Below are positions 24,692 to 33,590 of a stretch of DNA of 64,000 nt, one piece after another (position 1 is the first letter of the stretch; each line of letters starts with the position of its first letter). Both the position numbers and the translations under genes were made by a program. The DNA lies in NCBI RefSeq assembly GCF_001418005.1, contig NZ_LIOL01000001.1:496001-560000 (forward strand), written 5' to 3'. This DNA is from Chelatococcus sambhunathii (GTDB lineage Bacteria > Pseudomonadota > Alphaproteobacteria > Rhizobiales > Beijerinckiaceae). The notes below the pieces were generated by a model. It saw only the letters and a program-made list of their open reading frames with translations. It was not told the origin of the DNA and did no database searches.

Positions 24692-26407
24692 ATGCGGGCA
24701 AGCACTGCCGCGTGCATCGTCGCCGTTGGCATCGGTCTTCTGACCGCTGCCATTACGGGCCGCGCAGCGGCCGAGCCGATCGTGCCGGCGCAATCCGCGA
24801 GCCTCGTCCTGCCCACCCCGCCCGCTGCGGCGGTCGATGTGAGGGACATCGCCCCAACGGAGCCCGAACCGCCCGCGTCCGCAGGCACGGGCACGCTCGC
24901 CCCGCCCGATCTCCCCGATATCGCGGTGTCGATCACCGCGGATGAGCCGTCCGTCGCCCTGGCCGGCCGCATCCTCGACGCGCGCGACTGGACGCTGCCG
25001 CGCCTCGGCGAGGAGCAGCGCGGGGCAATCCGCGCCTTCTATGAAGCGCGCGGCTTCAATCCCCTGTGGATCGCCGACGGCGCCTTCACGCCGGCGGCCC
25101 GCAAGATCATGGCGGCCCTGACGGACGCGGCGGCCGAGGGGCTCGACCCGGCGGATTATCCACTGCCGCAGATTGACGGTCTCGAGGGTTCCAGCCGCGG
25201 CAGGGCTCTCGCGGATGCCGACCTGAAGCTCAGCGCGGCCGCCGTCCTCTACGCCCGCGATGCGCGCGGCGGGCGCCTCGAGCCGACCAAACTCTCGAAG
25301 CTGCTCACTCCGACGCGCGAACTGCCGGAAGCAGGCGACGTGCTGGAGCGGCTCGGCGCAGCCACGGATCCTGGCGCGGCGCTCGCGGCCTACAATCCGC
25401 AGCATGCGCAATATGCTGCGCTGAAACGCAAGCTCGCGGAGGTACGCTCCGAACGGCCGGCGCAGACGCCCGTGGTGCGCGTGCCCAAGGGGCCGACGCT
25501 GCGGCTCGGCATGCAGGACGAGCGCGTGCCGCTCATCCGCGCCCGCTTCGGCCTCGACGTGACGCCGGACGGCGACCACACCTATGACGAGAAGGTGGCT
25601 GCGGCCATCGCCGATTTCCAGCGTGCGCACGGGCTCGCCGCCGACGGCGTCCTGGGCGCACAGACCCTGGCGGCGCTCGGTGGCGGCGAGACGACGAACG
25701 GACGCCTCGAGGCCGACATCATCGCCAACATGGAGCGCTGGCGCTGGCTGCCGGCCAACCTCGGCGACAGGCACATCTCCGTCAACATCCCCGCCTACAT
25801 GGTCCGCGTGCTCGACCGGGGCGAGGTGATTCACGAGGCGCGCGTCATCGTCGGCAAGCCGGAGACGCCGACGCCCGTCTTCTCGGACGTGATGCGCCAC
25901 GTCGTCGTCAATCCCTACTGGAACGTGCCGCCGTCAATCCTGCGCAAGGAGTTCCTGCCGCACATGGCCCAGGACCCGGATTATGCGGCGCGTCGCGGCT
26001 ACGAGGTGATTCGGCGCGGCAACAGCATCTCCATCCGCCAGCCGCCGGGCGAGCGCAACGCTCTCGGCCACATCAAGTTCATGTTCCCCAACCAGCACGC
26101 CGTCTACCTGCACGACACGCCGAGCCGCTCGCTCTTCAAGCGCAGCGAACGTGCCTTCAGCCACGGCTGCGTGCGAGTGGACGATCCCTTCACCTTCGCC
26201 GAGATCGTACTTGGCGACGCCTGGCCACAGTCGCGGATGAAGAAGCTGATCGGCAAGGGGGAACGCCTCGTGCGTCTCCCCGAACTTATCCCCATCCATC
26301 TCACCTATTTCACCCTCATGGTCACCGACGAAGGCAAGCTCGTTCGCTACCCGGATATCTATAGCCACGACCAGCGTGTCGCGGCCGCCCTCCGCGATTT
26401 ACACTGA
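24692..26407 (+). CDS. L,D-transpeptidase (YcbB-like, YkuD domain)
   Basis: A 571-residue exported peptidoglycan enzyme that makes 3-3 cross-links or attaches proteins to the wall. The start at 24692 has AGGGGG 6 bases upstream and gives a clean signal peptide (cut after about residue 29, GRAAA). A helical YcbB-like scaffold domain follows, then a peptidoglycan-binding domain (LRLGMQDERVPLIRARFGLD, to about residue 330) and the YkuD domain with catalytic SHGCVRVDDP (Cys near 493). Most rhizobiales grow at the pole with L,D-transpeptidases, so this may be a growth enzyme. A DUF882 gene follows in the same direction. Confidence 0.92.
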   Translation: MRASTAACIVAVGIGLLTAAITGRAAAEPIVPAQSASLVLPTPPAAAVDVRDIAPTEPEPPASAGTGTLAPPDLPDIAVSITADEPSVALAGRILDARDWTLPRLGEEQRGAIRAFYEARGFNPLWIADGAFTPAARKIMAALTDAAAEGLDPADYPLPQIDGLEGSSRGRALADADLKLSAAAVLYARDARGGRLEPTKLSKLLTPTRELPEAGDVLERLGAATDPGAALAAYNPQHAQYAALKRKLAEVRSERPAQTPVVRVPKGPTLRLGMQDERVPLIRARFGLDVTPDGDHTYDEKVAAAIADFQRAHGLAADGVLGAQTLAALGGGETTNGRLEADIIANMERWRWLPANLGDRHISVNIPAYMVRVLDRGEVIHEARVIVGKPETPTPVFSDVMRHVVVNPYWNVPPSILRKEFLPHMAQDPDYAARRGYEVIRRGNSISIRQPPGERNALGHIKFMFPNQHAVYLHDTPSRSLFKRSERAFSHGCVRVDDPFTFAEIVLGDAWPQSRMKKLIGKGERLVRLPELIPIHLTYFTLMVTDEGKLVRYPDIYSHDQRVAAALRDLH

Positions 26408-26489
26408 ACGTGGCGACAGGAGCGATCGATCGGCATTATTTTGCCATCGTCTCGCCTTAACCGGTTCTTGTCCGCAGCCGGTCCCGACG

Positions 26490-26504
26490 CTAACCTTGCG
26501 TTAA
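26490..26504 (+). promoter_or_regulatory. CtrA-like site, one mismatch
   Basis: CTAA-CCTTGCG-TTAA has the CtrA 7-base spacing and one mismatch. It is 72 bases before the DUF882 start, and a further TTAAC half-site lies at 26457. The gap 26408-26575 holds no gene. Confidence 0.35.
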
Positions 26505-26575
26505 GGCTTTGCGGTAAGAGTTCGTTCATCGTTTGACTGACGGCCGCGTTCAAGGCCGTCTCAGCAACGGATGAG

Positions 26576-28270
26576 TTGGCTTTGTATTCGACACGCTTCA
26601 GGCAAGCGTTGTCCCGGGTGGGGCCTTGTTCGCGCGCGGCGTGCAAGATCCTGATCGCGTGCGCCGCGGTCGTGGCCGGGACCCGCAGTCTCCAGGATGC
26701 GGTCGCCAATGGCGACACGCGGGCGATCAGCCTGTACCAGACCCATACCAAGGAAAGCGTGACCGTTACCTTCAAGCGCAACGGGGTCTATGACCGCGAG
26801 GCGCTGGAGAAGCTCAACTGGATCCTGCGCGACTGGCGCCGGGACGAGCCAATCGCCATGGATCCCAAGCTGTTCGACGTGGCTTGGGCCGTGCACCGCG
26901 AGGTGGGCTCGCGCCAGCCGCTCCATGTCGTCTCGGGTTACCGGGCCCCTGAAACCAACGCCATGCTGCGCCGCCGCTCCAGCGCGGTCGCCAAGCAGAG
27001 CCAGCACATGCGCGGCAAGGCGATGGACTTCTACCTGCCGGACGTCAACATGGCCCAGGTGCGGGCCATCGCCATGCGCCTGCAGCGCGGCGGCGTCGGC
27101 TATTATCCGACGGCCTTCAACCCCTTCGTGCATCTCGACGTCGGCAGCGTGCGCTCGTGGCCGCGCATGACGCGCGACCAGCTCTCGCGCCTCTTCCCCG
27201 ACGGCAAGACCGTCCACATCCCCGCGGATGGCCGGCCGATGGAGGGCTACGAACTCGCCCGCGCCGAGATCCTGTCGCGCGGCGATGCGGTCGCCGGCTC
27301 CTATTCGGCCTATGCCGAGGCCGAGACAGCCCGGCCAAGCGGATCGCGCAAGAGCTTCTGGGCCTCCCTCTTCGGCCTCGACGAGGAGGAGGATGAGGAT
27401 TTCGCCAAACCGAGCGGCAATGCGCGCACAAGGGTCGCCACTGCCGAAACCGCGCCGGCGGGGGGCGATGCCGCCGTCGCCGCCGACAACAGCAACGTGT
27501 CCTTCTTCCTGCGCGACCGGCGCGGCGGCGGTGCACCGACAGCGCAGCCACAGCCCCCCCGACCCACCGCAGTCGCGGCGGCGCCTCAAGCGGAGCCACT
27601 GGTCCAGGCGCCCACCGCGGTACCGGCAGTGGTGCCGCTGCCCCAGGCGCGGCCGGACGGCATCGCCCCTGCGGCGGTCCCGTCCGCCGAGGCACCTGTC
27701 GCGCTCGCCATGGCGCCGGTGCCCCCGCGGCGGCCTGAGGACGCCATCGCTTCCGTCAATGCCATTGCCGCAACGGCGGTCGTTGCGAACGTTCCGGCGC
27801 CGCCGAGCCGACCGGTGAGCTTCGCCGCCGCCGGCCTCGGCTCGCAGGAGATCGGCACGCGCGCCTCATCCGACGAGAGTGGCGCGCTCGCCGCCCTCGC
27901 CGCGGCGGCATCCGCCCGTCCACCGATGACCCGCGTTGCCGGCCTCGTGCCGATGGCCTATGCGGCGGCCGACGTGCCGGTGCCGCCTATCCGCCCCCTC
28001 GCCACCGCCGCATCGCCGGCTGTCGCCGAAGAGGCGAGGCCCACGCCTGCCACGCCCCGCCCGGTCGCCGCAGCGGCCGTCCCGCGCGTCCTGCGCCCCC
28101 TGTTCGGCGGCGACCCGGTCGAGCCGCCGACCCCCTCGTCGCGCATTGCGATGGCCCATGCGGCAGCCTCGTCGCCCCCGCGCCCCCTGCCGGCGAGCCG
28201 GCTAGCGGCAGCGGCCTTCACGCTCGCGCTGCCGCTTCACGCCGACGGTCCGGAGGCACCGCAACCCTGA
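26576..28270 (+). CDS. DUF882/YcbK-type M15-like peptidase with long Pro/Ala tail
   Basis: A 564-residue protein with a TTG start at 26576 (GTG at 26618 is an alternative). Residues 23-45 form an N-terminal membrane or signal segment. The DUF882 domain (about 55-200) has the M15 zinc-peptidase pattern: H144 and D151 in QHMRGKAMDF, H186 and D188 in FVHLDVG. Relatives such as YcbK/MepK cut peptidoglycan cross-links. The last 330 residues are low-complexity Ala/Pro with recurrent PPxRP-like motifs, a probably disordered periplasmic tail. The neighbour upstream makes 3-3 cross-links, so the pair may build and cut the same bonds; this is inference. A bidirectional terminator follows. Confidence 0.87.
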   Translation: MALYSTRFRQALSRVGPCSRAACKILIACAAVVAGTRSLQDAVANGDTRAISLYQTHTKESVTVTFKRNGVYDREALEKLNWILRDWRRDEPIAMDPKLFDVAWAVHREVGSRQPLHVVSGYRAPETNAMLRRRSSAVAKQSQHMRGKAMDFYLPDVNMAQVRAIAMRLQRGGVGYYPTAFNPFVHLDVGSVRSWPRMTRDQLSRLFPDGKTVHIPADGRPMEGYELARAEILSRGDAVAGSYSAYAEAETARPSGSRKSFWASLFGLDEEEDEDFAKPSGNARTRVATAETAPAGGDAAVAADNSNVSFFLRDRRGGGAPTAQPQPPRPTAVAAAPQAEPLVQAPTAVPAVVPLPQARPDGIAPAAVPSAEAPVALAMAPVPPRRPEDAIASVNAIAATAVVANVPAPPSRPVSFAAAGLGSQEIGTRASSDESGALAALAAAASARPPMTRVAGLVPMAYAAADVPVPPIRPLATAASPAVAEEARPTPATPRPVAAAAVPRVLRPLFGGDPVEPPTPSSRIAMAHAAASSPPRPLPASRLAAAAFTLALPLHADGPEAPQP

Positions 28271-28288
28271 AGCGCAGCGACCCCAGAC

Positions 28289-28323
28289 AACAAGAAGCCC
28301 CGGCAGGACCGGGGCTTCTTGTT
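28289..28323. terminator. bidirectional terminator between DUF882 gene and gapR
   Basis: Arms AACAAGAAGCCCCGG (28289-28303) and CCGGGGCTTCTTGTT (28309-28323) form a perfect 15-bp stem around a 5-base loop, with T-rich ends on both strands, between convergent genes. Confidence 0.9.
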
Positions 28324-28350
28324 GGGCCGGTACGGCAGCCTCGCGGCACC

Positions 28351-28602
28351 TCACATGCCGAGCGCCTGCATGTAAAGTTCGAGGATCGCCTCTTCCTCCT
28401 GGCGCTCCTCCGGCGGCTTCTTGCGCATGCTGACGAGCCGGCGGATCGCCTTGGTATCGAAGCCGCGTCCCTTCGCCTCGCCGTAGACTTCCTTGATGTC
28501 GCCAGCGATGGCCGCCTTCTCCTCCTCGAGCCGTTCGATGCGCTCGATGAACTGCTTCAACTCCTCCGCGGCAACACCACTGTCGGCAACGTCGCTGACC
28601 AT
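28351..28602 (-). CDS. gapR: GapR-type nucleoid protein (DUF2312)
   Basis: An 83-residue, highly helical DUF2312 protein: a coiled coil ([20 protein letters not shown]) and then the conserved basic part [20 protein letters not shown] and [14 protein letters not shown]. GapR clamps overtwisted, AT-rich DNA ahead of replication forks and transcription units in Caulobacter and is needed for normal cell division. The start at 28602 matches the family; six extra codons upstream are possible. One of four cell-cycle genes in this window. Confidence 0.93.
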   Translation of the reverse strand: MVSDVADSGVAAEELKQFIERIERLEEEKAAIAGDIKEVYGEAKGRGFDTKAIRRLVSMRKKPPEERQEEEAILELYMQALGM

Positions 28603-28749
28603 ATGTCTCTTCCGTCTCACTGATGGATCATGGGCGACCGGCGGCCGCCCGCGCGCGAGCCGCGCAGACTAGTGGCTCCGGCGCGGATTGGAAGGGGCCG
28701 TGGCGGCCGAAATGTCTCGTGTCCCCGCTATCCCGATGTCAAGGCCGGA

Positions 28750-29058
28750 TCAGCCGTGGCGATGGCCCGCCTTGGTGAAGGCTGCCTTCTGCTCCGGCGT
28801 CGCCTCCTTCTGGTGGCGCTCCTTCCAGTCCTCGTAGGGCATGCCGTAGACATGCTCGCGCGCATTGGCCCGGTCGAGCGTCAGCGAACGCTCGGCGGCC
28901 GCTTCCTCGAGCCAGTTGGACAGGCAGTTGCGGCAGAAGCCGGCAAGGTTCATGAGATCGATGTTCTGCACGTCGGTGCGCTCGCGCAGGTGCTTCACGA
29001 GCCTGCGAAAGACCGCGGCCTCCAGCTCGGTCATCGTATGGGCGTCGATCTGCTGCAT
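28750..29058 (-). CDS. DUF1244 family protein
   Basis: A 102-residue soluble protein. The start at 29058 has GGAG about 8 bases upstream. The core FRRLVKHLRERTDVQNIDLM followed by NLAGFCRNCLSNWLEEAA and GMPYEDWKERHQKEAT identifies DUF1244, a conserved proteobacterial family without a known function. The FCRNCL cysteine pair could bind a metal but no other ligands are evident. Divergent from an EamA-type exporter. Confidence 0.85.
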   Translation of the reverse strand: MQQIDAHTMTELEAAVFRRLVKHLRERTDVQNIDLMNLAGFCRNCLSNWLEEAAAERSLTLDRANAREHVYGMPYEDWKERHQKEATPEQKAAFTKAGHRHG

Positions 29059-29099
29059 TGCCGTGCTCCTTCCTCGCCGTCCGGCCGTTGCGAGGAACA

Positions 29100-30104
29100 A
29101 TGGTGACGAAAGTCGCAACTTGCCATAGGAGGAGCGGGATCGCGACCTCCCTCGCAGACGCCGGTGCCCCCTTGAGCATCACCTCATCCTCGAAAGCCAC
29201 GCATGCACCCTCGCCGCTCGCGCTCGGCGCCCTCCTCGCTGCGGCGCTCGCCATGGGCCTGTCGCCCGTCCTCGTGCGCCTTGCCGATGTCGGGCCGTTT
29301 GCCAGCGCCTTCTGGCGCGTGGCGCTCGCCTTGCCCATCCTCTGGGTCTGGATGCAGGCGGAAGAACGCGGCCGCGGGACCGCACGGTCACGACCCTTCG
29401 GGCGCGGCACCGTGCTCGCCGGCCTGTTCTTCGCCGGCGACCTGTTTTTCTGGCATCTCGCCATCATGAACACGACGATCGCCAATGCCACCTTTTTCGC
29501 GACGATGGCGCCGCTCTTCGTCGTGCTGGCGAGTTGGCTCGTGTTGCGTCGCCGTGTCGCCGGCCCGGTTCTCATCGGCCTCGCCTTCTGCCTCGCGGGC
29601 GGGGCGGCCCTCATCGGCCAGAGCCTCGATATCGCGCCGCAGCGGCTCGTGGGCGACGGCTTCGGCATCGCCACGGCCGTCTTCTTCGGCTTCTACTTCC
29701 TCGCCATCGAACATGCGCGCAAGACGACCGGAGCTGCCCGCGTCACCTTCGAATCGAGTCTCATCACCGCCGCCATCCTGCTCGTCGTGGCCTTCGTCAT
29801 GGAGCCGCACATCCTGCCGCGGAGCAGCTGGGGCCTTGCCGTCCTCGTCGCGCTCGCCTGGTTCAGCCATGCCGGCGGCCAGGGGCTGCTCGCCTTTGCC
29901 CTCGGGCACCTGCCGGCGACCTTCTCCTCCCTCGTCATCTTCCTGGAAGCGGTCTTCGCCGCGGCCTTCGGCTGGCTGATCGCGGGCGAGGCCTTGACGC
30001 TGGTGCAAACGGCCGGCGGACTGCTCATCCTGTTCGGAATCTGGCTCGCGCGACCGAAAGCTCCGCGCACCGCAGTGGAACGACAATCGCCGGTGCCGCA
30101 CTAG
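29100..30104 (+). CDS. EamA/DMT-family transporter
   Basis: An inner-membrane protein of about 334 residues with ten predicted helices in two EamA repeats (ALGALLAAALAMGLSPVLVR and FGIATAVFFGFYFLAIEHAR begin the halves). Such drug/metabolite exporters move amino acids, nucleosides or other metabolites; the substrate is unknown. The ATG at 29100 has GAGGA close upstream; a shorter start (TTG at 29172) would fit the usual family length better but has no ribosome-binding site. Confidence 0.85.
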   Translation: MVTKVATCHRRSGIATSLADAGAPLSITSSSKATHAPSPLALGALLAAALAMGLSPVLVRLADVGPFASAFWRVALALPILWVWMQAEERGRGTARSRPFGRGTVLAGLFFAGDLFFWHLAIMNTTIANATFFATMAPLFVVLASWLVLRRRVAGPVLIGLAFCLAGGAALIGQSLDIAPQRLVGDGFGIATAVFFGFYFLAIEHARKTTGAARVTFESSLITAAILLVVAFVMEPHILPRSSWGLAVLVALAWFSHAGGQGLLAFALGHLPATFSSLVIFLEAVFAAAFGWLIAGEALTLVQTAGGLLILFGIWLARPKAPRTAVERQSPVPH

Positions 30105-30137
30105 GGTCGGGTGCCGGGAGGAACGAGGGAGAACGAG

Positions 30138-31484
30138 ATGGCCGAAGGCTTGGGCGACAAAGGCATGGCGCACCCGGCGTACCTGTCGGGTCCCGTCGGC
30201 GCGCGCCGCGCGGTGCTGGAGGCGGTCTTCGAGGCGGCCGTCGCCGCGGCCCACCCGCGCCTCTGCCTGCCGCAGCACCTGCCTCCCCCGCCCGCGAACG
30301 GGCGCATCATCCTGCTCGCCGCCGGCAAGGCCGCCGCATCGATGACGGTCGTCGCCGAGGAATTCTACGAGAGCGAATACCGCCTCCCGCGCGAACGCAT
30401 GACTGGCATCGCCGTGACACGGCATGGCTATGGCCAGCCAACGCAACGAATCGAGATCGTCGAGGCCGGGCATCCCGTGCCGGACGCCGCCGGCCTCGCC
30501 GCGACGGAGCGGGCGCTCGCCCTTGCCGCCGGGGCGCACAAGGAAGACCTCGTGCTCGTGCTTCTGTCCGGCGGCGGCTCTGCCAATTGGATCGCGCCGG
30601 CCGGCAACCTGACGCTGGCGGAAAAGCAGGCCATCACGCGCGCACTGCTGCGCTCCGGCGCATCGATCGATGAGATCAACGCCGTGCGCAAGCACCTGTC
30701 GCGCATCAAGGGCGGGCGCCTCGCCCGCTGCGCCGCTCCGGCGACGATCCTGACCCTCGCCATATCCGACGTGCCCCGCGACGCCCCCTCGACCATCGCC
30801 TCCGGCCCGACGGTGCCTGACCCGACAACACTCGCCGAGGCGCGTGCCATCGTCGCCCGACGCGGCGTTCCGCTGACCGCCTCGGCCGCAGCGCTGCTCG
30901 ACGATCCGGCGAACGAATCTCCAAAGGCCGGCGACCCAGCCTTTGCGCGCAGCCGCTTTGAGATCATCGCCCGCCCGGCCGACTCCATCGCTATCGCGGC
31001 GCGCACCGCGCGGGAGAACGGCTACGAGCCCATCGTCCTGGGGGCCGACCTCGAGGGGGAGGCCCGCGAGATCGCAGCCAACCATGCACGGCAGGCGCTT
31101 GCCCTGCGCGAAGCCGGCCGCCGGGCCGCCATCATCTCGGGCGGGGAACTGACGGTCACGCTGAAGGGTAAGGGACGCGGCGGCCCGAACCAGGAATACG
31201 CCCTCGCGCTCGCCCTCGCCCTCGACGGCGCGGCGGGCATCTGCGCCCTTGCCGGCGATACCGACGGCACGGACGGCGGCGGCGGTGCCGCGAGCGACCC
31301 GGCGGGCGCCATCATCGACGAGACCACGCTCGCGCGCGCATGCAGCCTTGGCCTCGATCCCGCCGCATCTCTGGCCGACAACGATTCGACGCGCTTCTTC
31401 GAAGCCCTCGGCGACCTTCTCCTGCCCGGTCCCACACGCACCAACGTCAACGATTGTCGCGTGATACTCGTCGACGACCGCTAG
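30138..31484 (+). CDS. glycerate 2-kinase (MOFRL/GckA type)
   Basis: A 448-residue class II glycerate kinase that makes 2-phosphoglycerate from D-glycerate, used in serine-cycle, glyoxylate and tartrate metabolism. It has LLAAGKAAASM near 62, LVLLSGGGSANW near 140, the NAVRKHLSRIKGGRLA helix, and a C-terminal MOFRL domain with ISGGELTVTLKGKGRGGPNQ and ALAGDTDGTDGGGGAAS. GGGAG precedes the ATG at 30138. Pyruvate kinase is encoded 0.6 kb downstream, which may link glycerate use with lower glycolysis. Confidence 0.93.
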   Translation: MAEGLGDKGMAHPAYLSGPVGARRAVLEAVFEAAVAAAHPRLCLPQHLPPPPANGRIILLAAGKAAASMTVVAEEFYESEYRLPRERMTGIAVTRHGYGQPTQRIEIVEAGHPVPDAAGLAATERALALAAGAHKEDLVLVLLSGGGSANWIAPAGNLTLAEKQAITRALLRSGASIDEINAVRKHLSRIKGGRLARCAAPATILTLAISDVPRDAPSTIASGPTVPDPTTLAEARAIVARRGVPLTASAAALLDDPANESPKAGDPAFARSRFEIIARPADSIAIAARTARENGYEPIVLGADLEGEAREIAANHARQALALREAGRRAAIISGGELTVTLKGKGRGGPNQEYALALALALDGAAGICALAGDTDGTDGGGGAASDPAGAIIDETTLARACSLGLDPAASLADNDSTRFFEALGDLLLPGPTRTNVNDCRVILVDDR

Positions 31485-31557
31485 GACGCGCCGGTACGGA
31501 CAACGAAGAGGCGCGTTGACATTCCGCGCCGCGACGCTCAAGACCTGTATCGATTAG

Positions 31558-32046
31558 ATGCTTGATTGGCCGATGAAACTCACCCAGCTTGCCCCCATGT
31601 CCCGGCTGCGAAAGTTCGCCCTCGGCGCCCTCGCCCTCGCGTGGCTCGCGCTTGTCATCGGGGCCGTTTCGCCTGCCCGGGCGGACCTGCGCATCTGCAA
31701 CATGACCGGGGCGCGCGTCGGCGTCGCGCTCGGCTATCGCGACGCCCAGGGCTGGATGACCGAAGGCTGGTGGAACATCGACGAACGCAAATGCGAGACG
31801 CTGCTCAAGGGGCCGCTCGCCGGGCGTTTCTACTACATTTACGCTCTCGACTATTCCGGTGGCGGGGAATGGGGCGGCCGCTCCTTCCTGTGCACGCGCG
31901 ACCGCGAGTTTTCCATTCGCGGCATCGACAACTGCCTCGCCCGGGGCTACGAGCGGACCGGGTTCTTCGAGGTCGACACGGGACAGCAGAAGAGCTGGAC
32001 CATCCAGCTCACGGACAGCAACAGAGCAGCCGAGGTGCGTAGATGA
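31558..32046 (+). CDS. secreted DUF1036 protein
   Basis: A 162-residue exported protein with a signal peptide to about residue 41 (ARA/D). The mature part (DLRICNMTGARVGVALGYRD, then GWMTEGWWNIDERKCETLL and CTRDREFSIRGIDNCLARGY) matches DUF1036, a small beta-rich family with conserved cysteines that probably form disulphides in the periplasm. Function unknown. It overlaps pykA by 4 bases (ATGA), a conserved pairing in rhizobia. A second start at 31573 is equally possible; no clear SD is visible. Confidence 0.88.
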   Translation: MLDWPMKLTQLAPMSRLRKFALGALALAWLALVIGAVSPARADLRICNMTGARVGVALGYRDAQGWMTEGWWNIDERKCETLLKGPLAGRFYYIYALDYSGGGEWGGRSFLCTRDREFSIRGIDNCLARGYERTGFFEVDTGQQKSWTIQLTDSNRAAEVRR

Positions 32047-33503
32047 GACGGATGCGGCGCGTAAAGATCTTGGCCACCCTCGGACCCGCGTCCAACGACC
32101 CGGCCATGATCGCCCGGCTGCATGAGGCCGGCGCGGACGTCTTCCGCATCAACATGAGCCACACCTCGAAGGACGATCTCGCCGAGCGCGTTGCCGCCAT
32201 CCGTGCCGTCGAGCAACGCGCGGGCCGGCCCATCGGCATCCTCGTCGACCTGCAGGGACCGAAGCTGCGCATCGGCACCTTCGCCAAGGATGCCGAGATG
32301 CTGTCGGCGGGCGAGCGCTTCGTCCTCGATGCCGACCCCAAGCCCGGCACGTCCAAGCGCGTGCACCTGCCGCACCCCGAAATCCTCGCGGCGCTCGAGC
32401 CCGGCCATGCCGTCATCATCGACGATGGCAAGATCCGGCTCGAGGTGGAGAGCGTCGGCAAAGGCAAGGCCACCACGCGGGTCGTGGTGGGCGGCAAGAT
32501 CTCCAACCGCAAGGGCGTCAGCCTGCCCGACACCACTATCCCAGTCTCGGCCATGACGGAGAAGGATCGCACCGATCTCGAGGCTGCCGTCAACATCGGG
32601 GTCGACTGGATCGCGCTCTCCTTCGTGCAGCGGCCGGAAGACATCGCGGAGGTGCGCAAGGTCGCGCGCGGGCGGGCGCTCGTCATGGCCAAGATCGAGA
32701 AGCCGCAGGCGGTTGCCCGGCTCGACGAGATCATCGAGGTCTCCGATGCGCTGATGGTCGCCCGCGGCGATCTCGGCGTCGAGATGCCGCTCGAGAAGGT
32801 GCCCGGCATCCAGAAGCTCATCACGCGCAGCGCCCGCCGCTGGGGCAAGCCGGTCGTCGTGGCCACGCAGATGCTGGAATCGATGATTACCTCGCCGGTT
32901 CCGACACGTGCCGAGGTGTCGGACGTCGGCACCGCCGTCTTCGAGGGCGCGGACGCCATCATGCTGTCGGCCGAGAGCGCGGCAGGCCAGTACCCGGTCG
33001 AGGCGGTGGCGACGATGAACCGCATCGCCGTGGAAATCGAGCGCGACAGCAACTACCGCGCCATCATCAACGCCCAACGCGCCGAACCCGAGGCGACGGG
33101 CGCCGATGCCATCGCCTCCGCCGCGCGCTCGATTGCCGAGACGCTCGACCTCAAGGCTATCGTTGCCTGGACCTCCTCCGGCGCCACGGGTCTGCGCATC
33201 GCGCGCGAGCGCCCGCAGACACCCTTGCTCGCCCTGACGCCGAATGCCGATGCGGGTCGGCGCCTCGCCCTCGTGTGGGGCGTGCATCCCATCGTGACCG
33301 AGGATGCCCGCGACATCGACGACATGGCCGACCGCGCCTGCGACATCAGCCGCGATGCCGGCTATGCCGAGGCCGGCCAGCGCGTCATCATCGTCGCGGG
33401 CGTGCCGTTCGGCACGCCCGGTGCGACGAACATGGTGCGCGTCGCCTTCGTCGCGCAGGATGGCGGTGCGCTCGGCCACGGTAATACATCGCGACGGCCC
33501 TGA
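32043..33503 (+). CDS. pykA: pyruvate kinase
   Basis: A 486-residue glycolytic enzyme transferring phosphate from phosphoenolpyruvate to ADP. Visible are ILATLGPASNDPAMIARLHE and FRINMSH at the N terminus, VMAKIEKPQAV (catalytic lysine) near 220, the signature DALMVARGDLGVEMPLEKVP and the ESAAGQYPVEAV region with the allosteric C-terminal domain. It overlaps the DUF1036 stop, so it is translated from the same message. Confidence 0.97.
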   Translation: MRRMRRVKILATLGPASNDPAMIARLHEAGADVFRINMSHTSKDDLAERVAAIRAVEQRAGRPIGILVDLQGPKLRIGTFAKDAEMLSAGERFVLDADPKPGTSKRVHLPHPEILAALEPGHAVIIDDGKIRLEVESVGKGKATTRVVVGGKISNRKGVSLPDTTIPVSAMTEKDRTDLEAAVNIGVDWIALSFVQRPEDIAEVRKVARGRALVMAKIEKPQAVARLDEIIEVSDALMVARGDLGVEMPLEKVPGIQKLITRSARRWGKPVVVATQMLESMITSPVPTRAEVSDVGTAVFEGADAIMLSAESAAGQYPVEAVATMNRIAVEIERDSNYRAIINAQRAEPEATGADAIASAARSIAETLDLKAIVAWTSSGATGLRIARERPQTPLLALTPNADAGRRLALVWGVHPIVTEDARDIDDMADRACDISRDAGYAEAGQRVIIVAGVPFGTPGATNMVRVAFVAQDGGALGHGNTSRRP

Positions 33504-33590
33504 TGCCGAAGCGGCGGGCACGCTAGGCCGCTGACAGGCCGACGCGGGCGGCACGCTCACCCGCGGGGGCTTGCTGGACCTGCTGCCCGA

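Noticed and set aside
29388..31541. A 717-residue minus-strand open frame
   Set aside because: Shadow of the EamA exporter and glycerate kinase genes, with an Arg/Gly/Glu-rich composition typical of antisense frames.
31516..31557. TTGACA as promoter of the DUF1036-pykA operon
   Set aside because: The only -10-like sequence (CTGTAT) lies 23 bases away, too far for a sigma-70 promoter.
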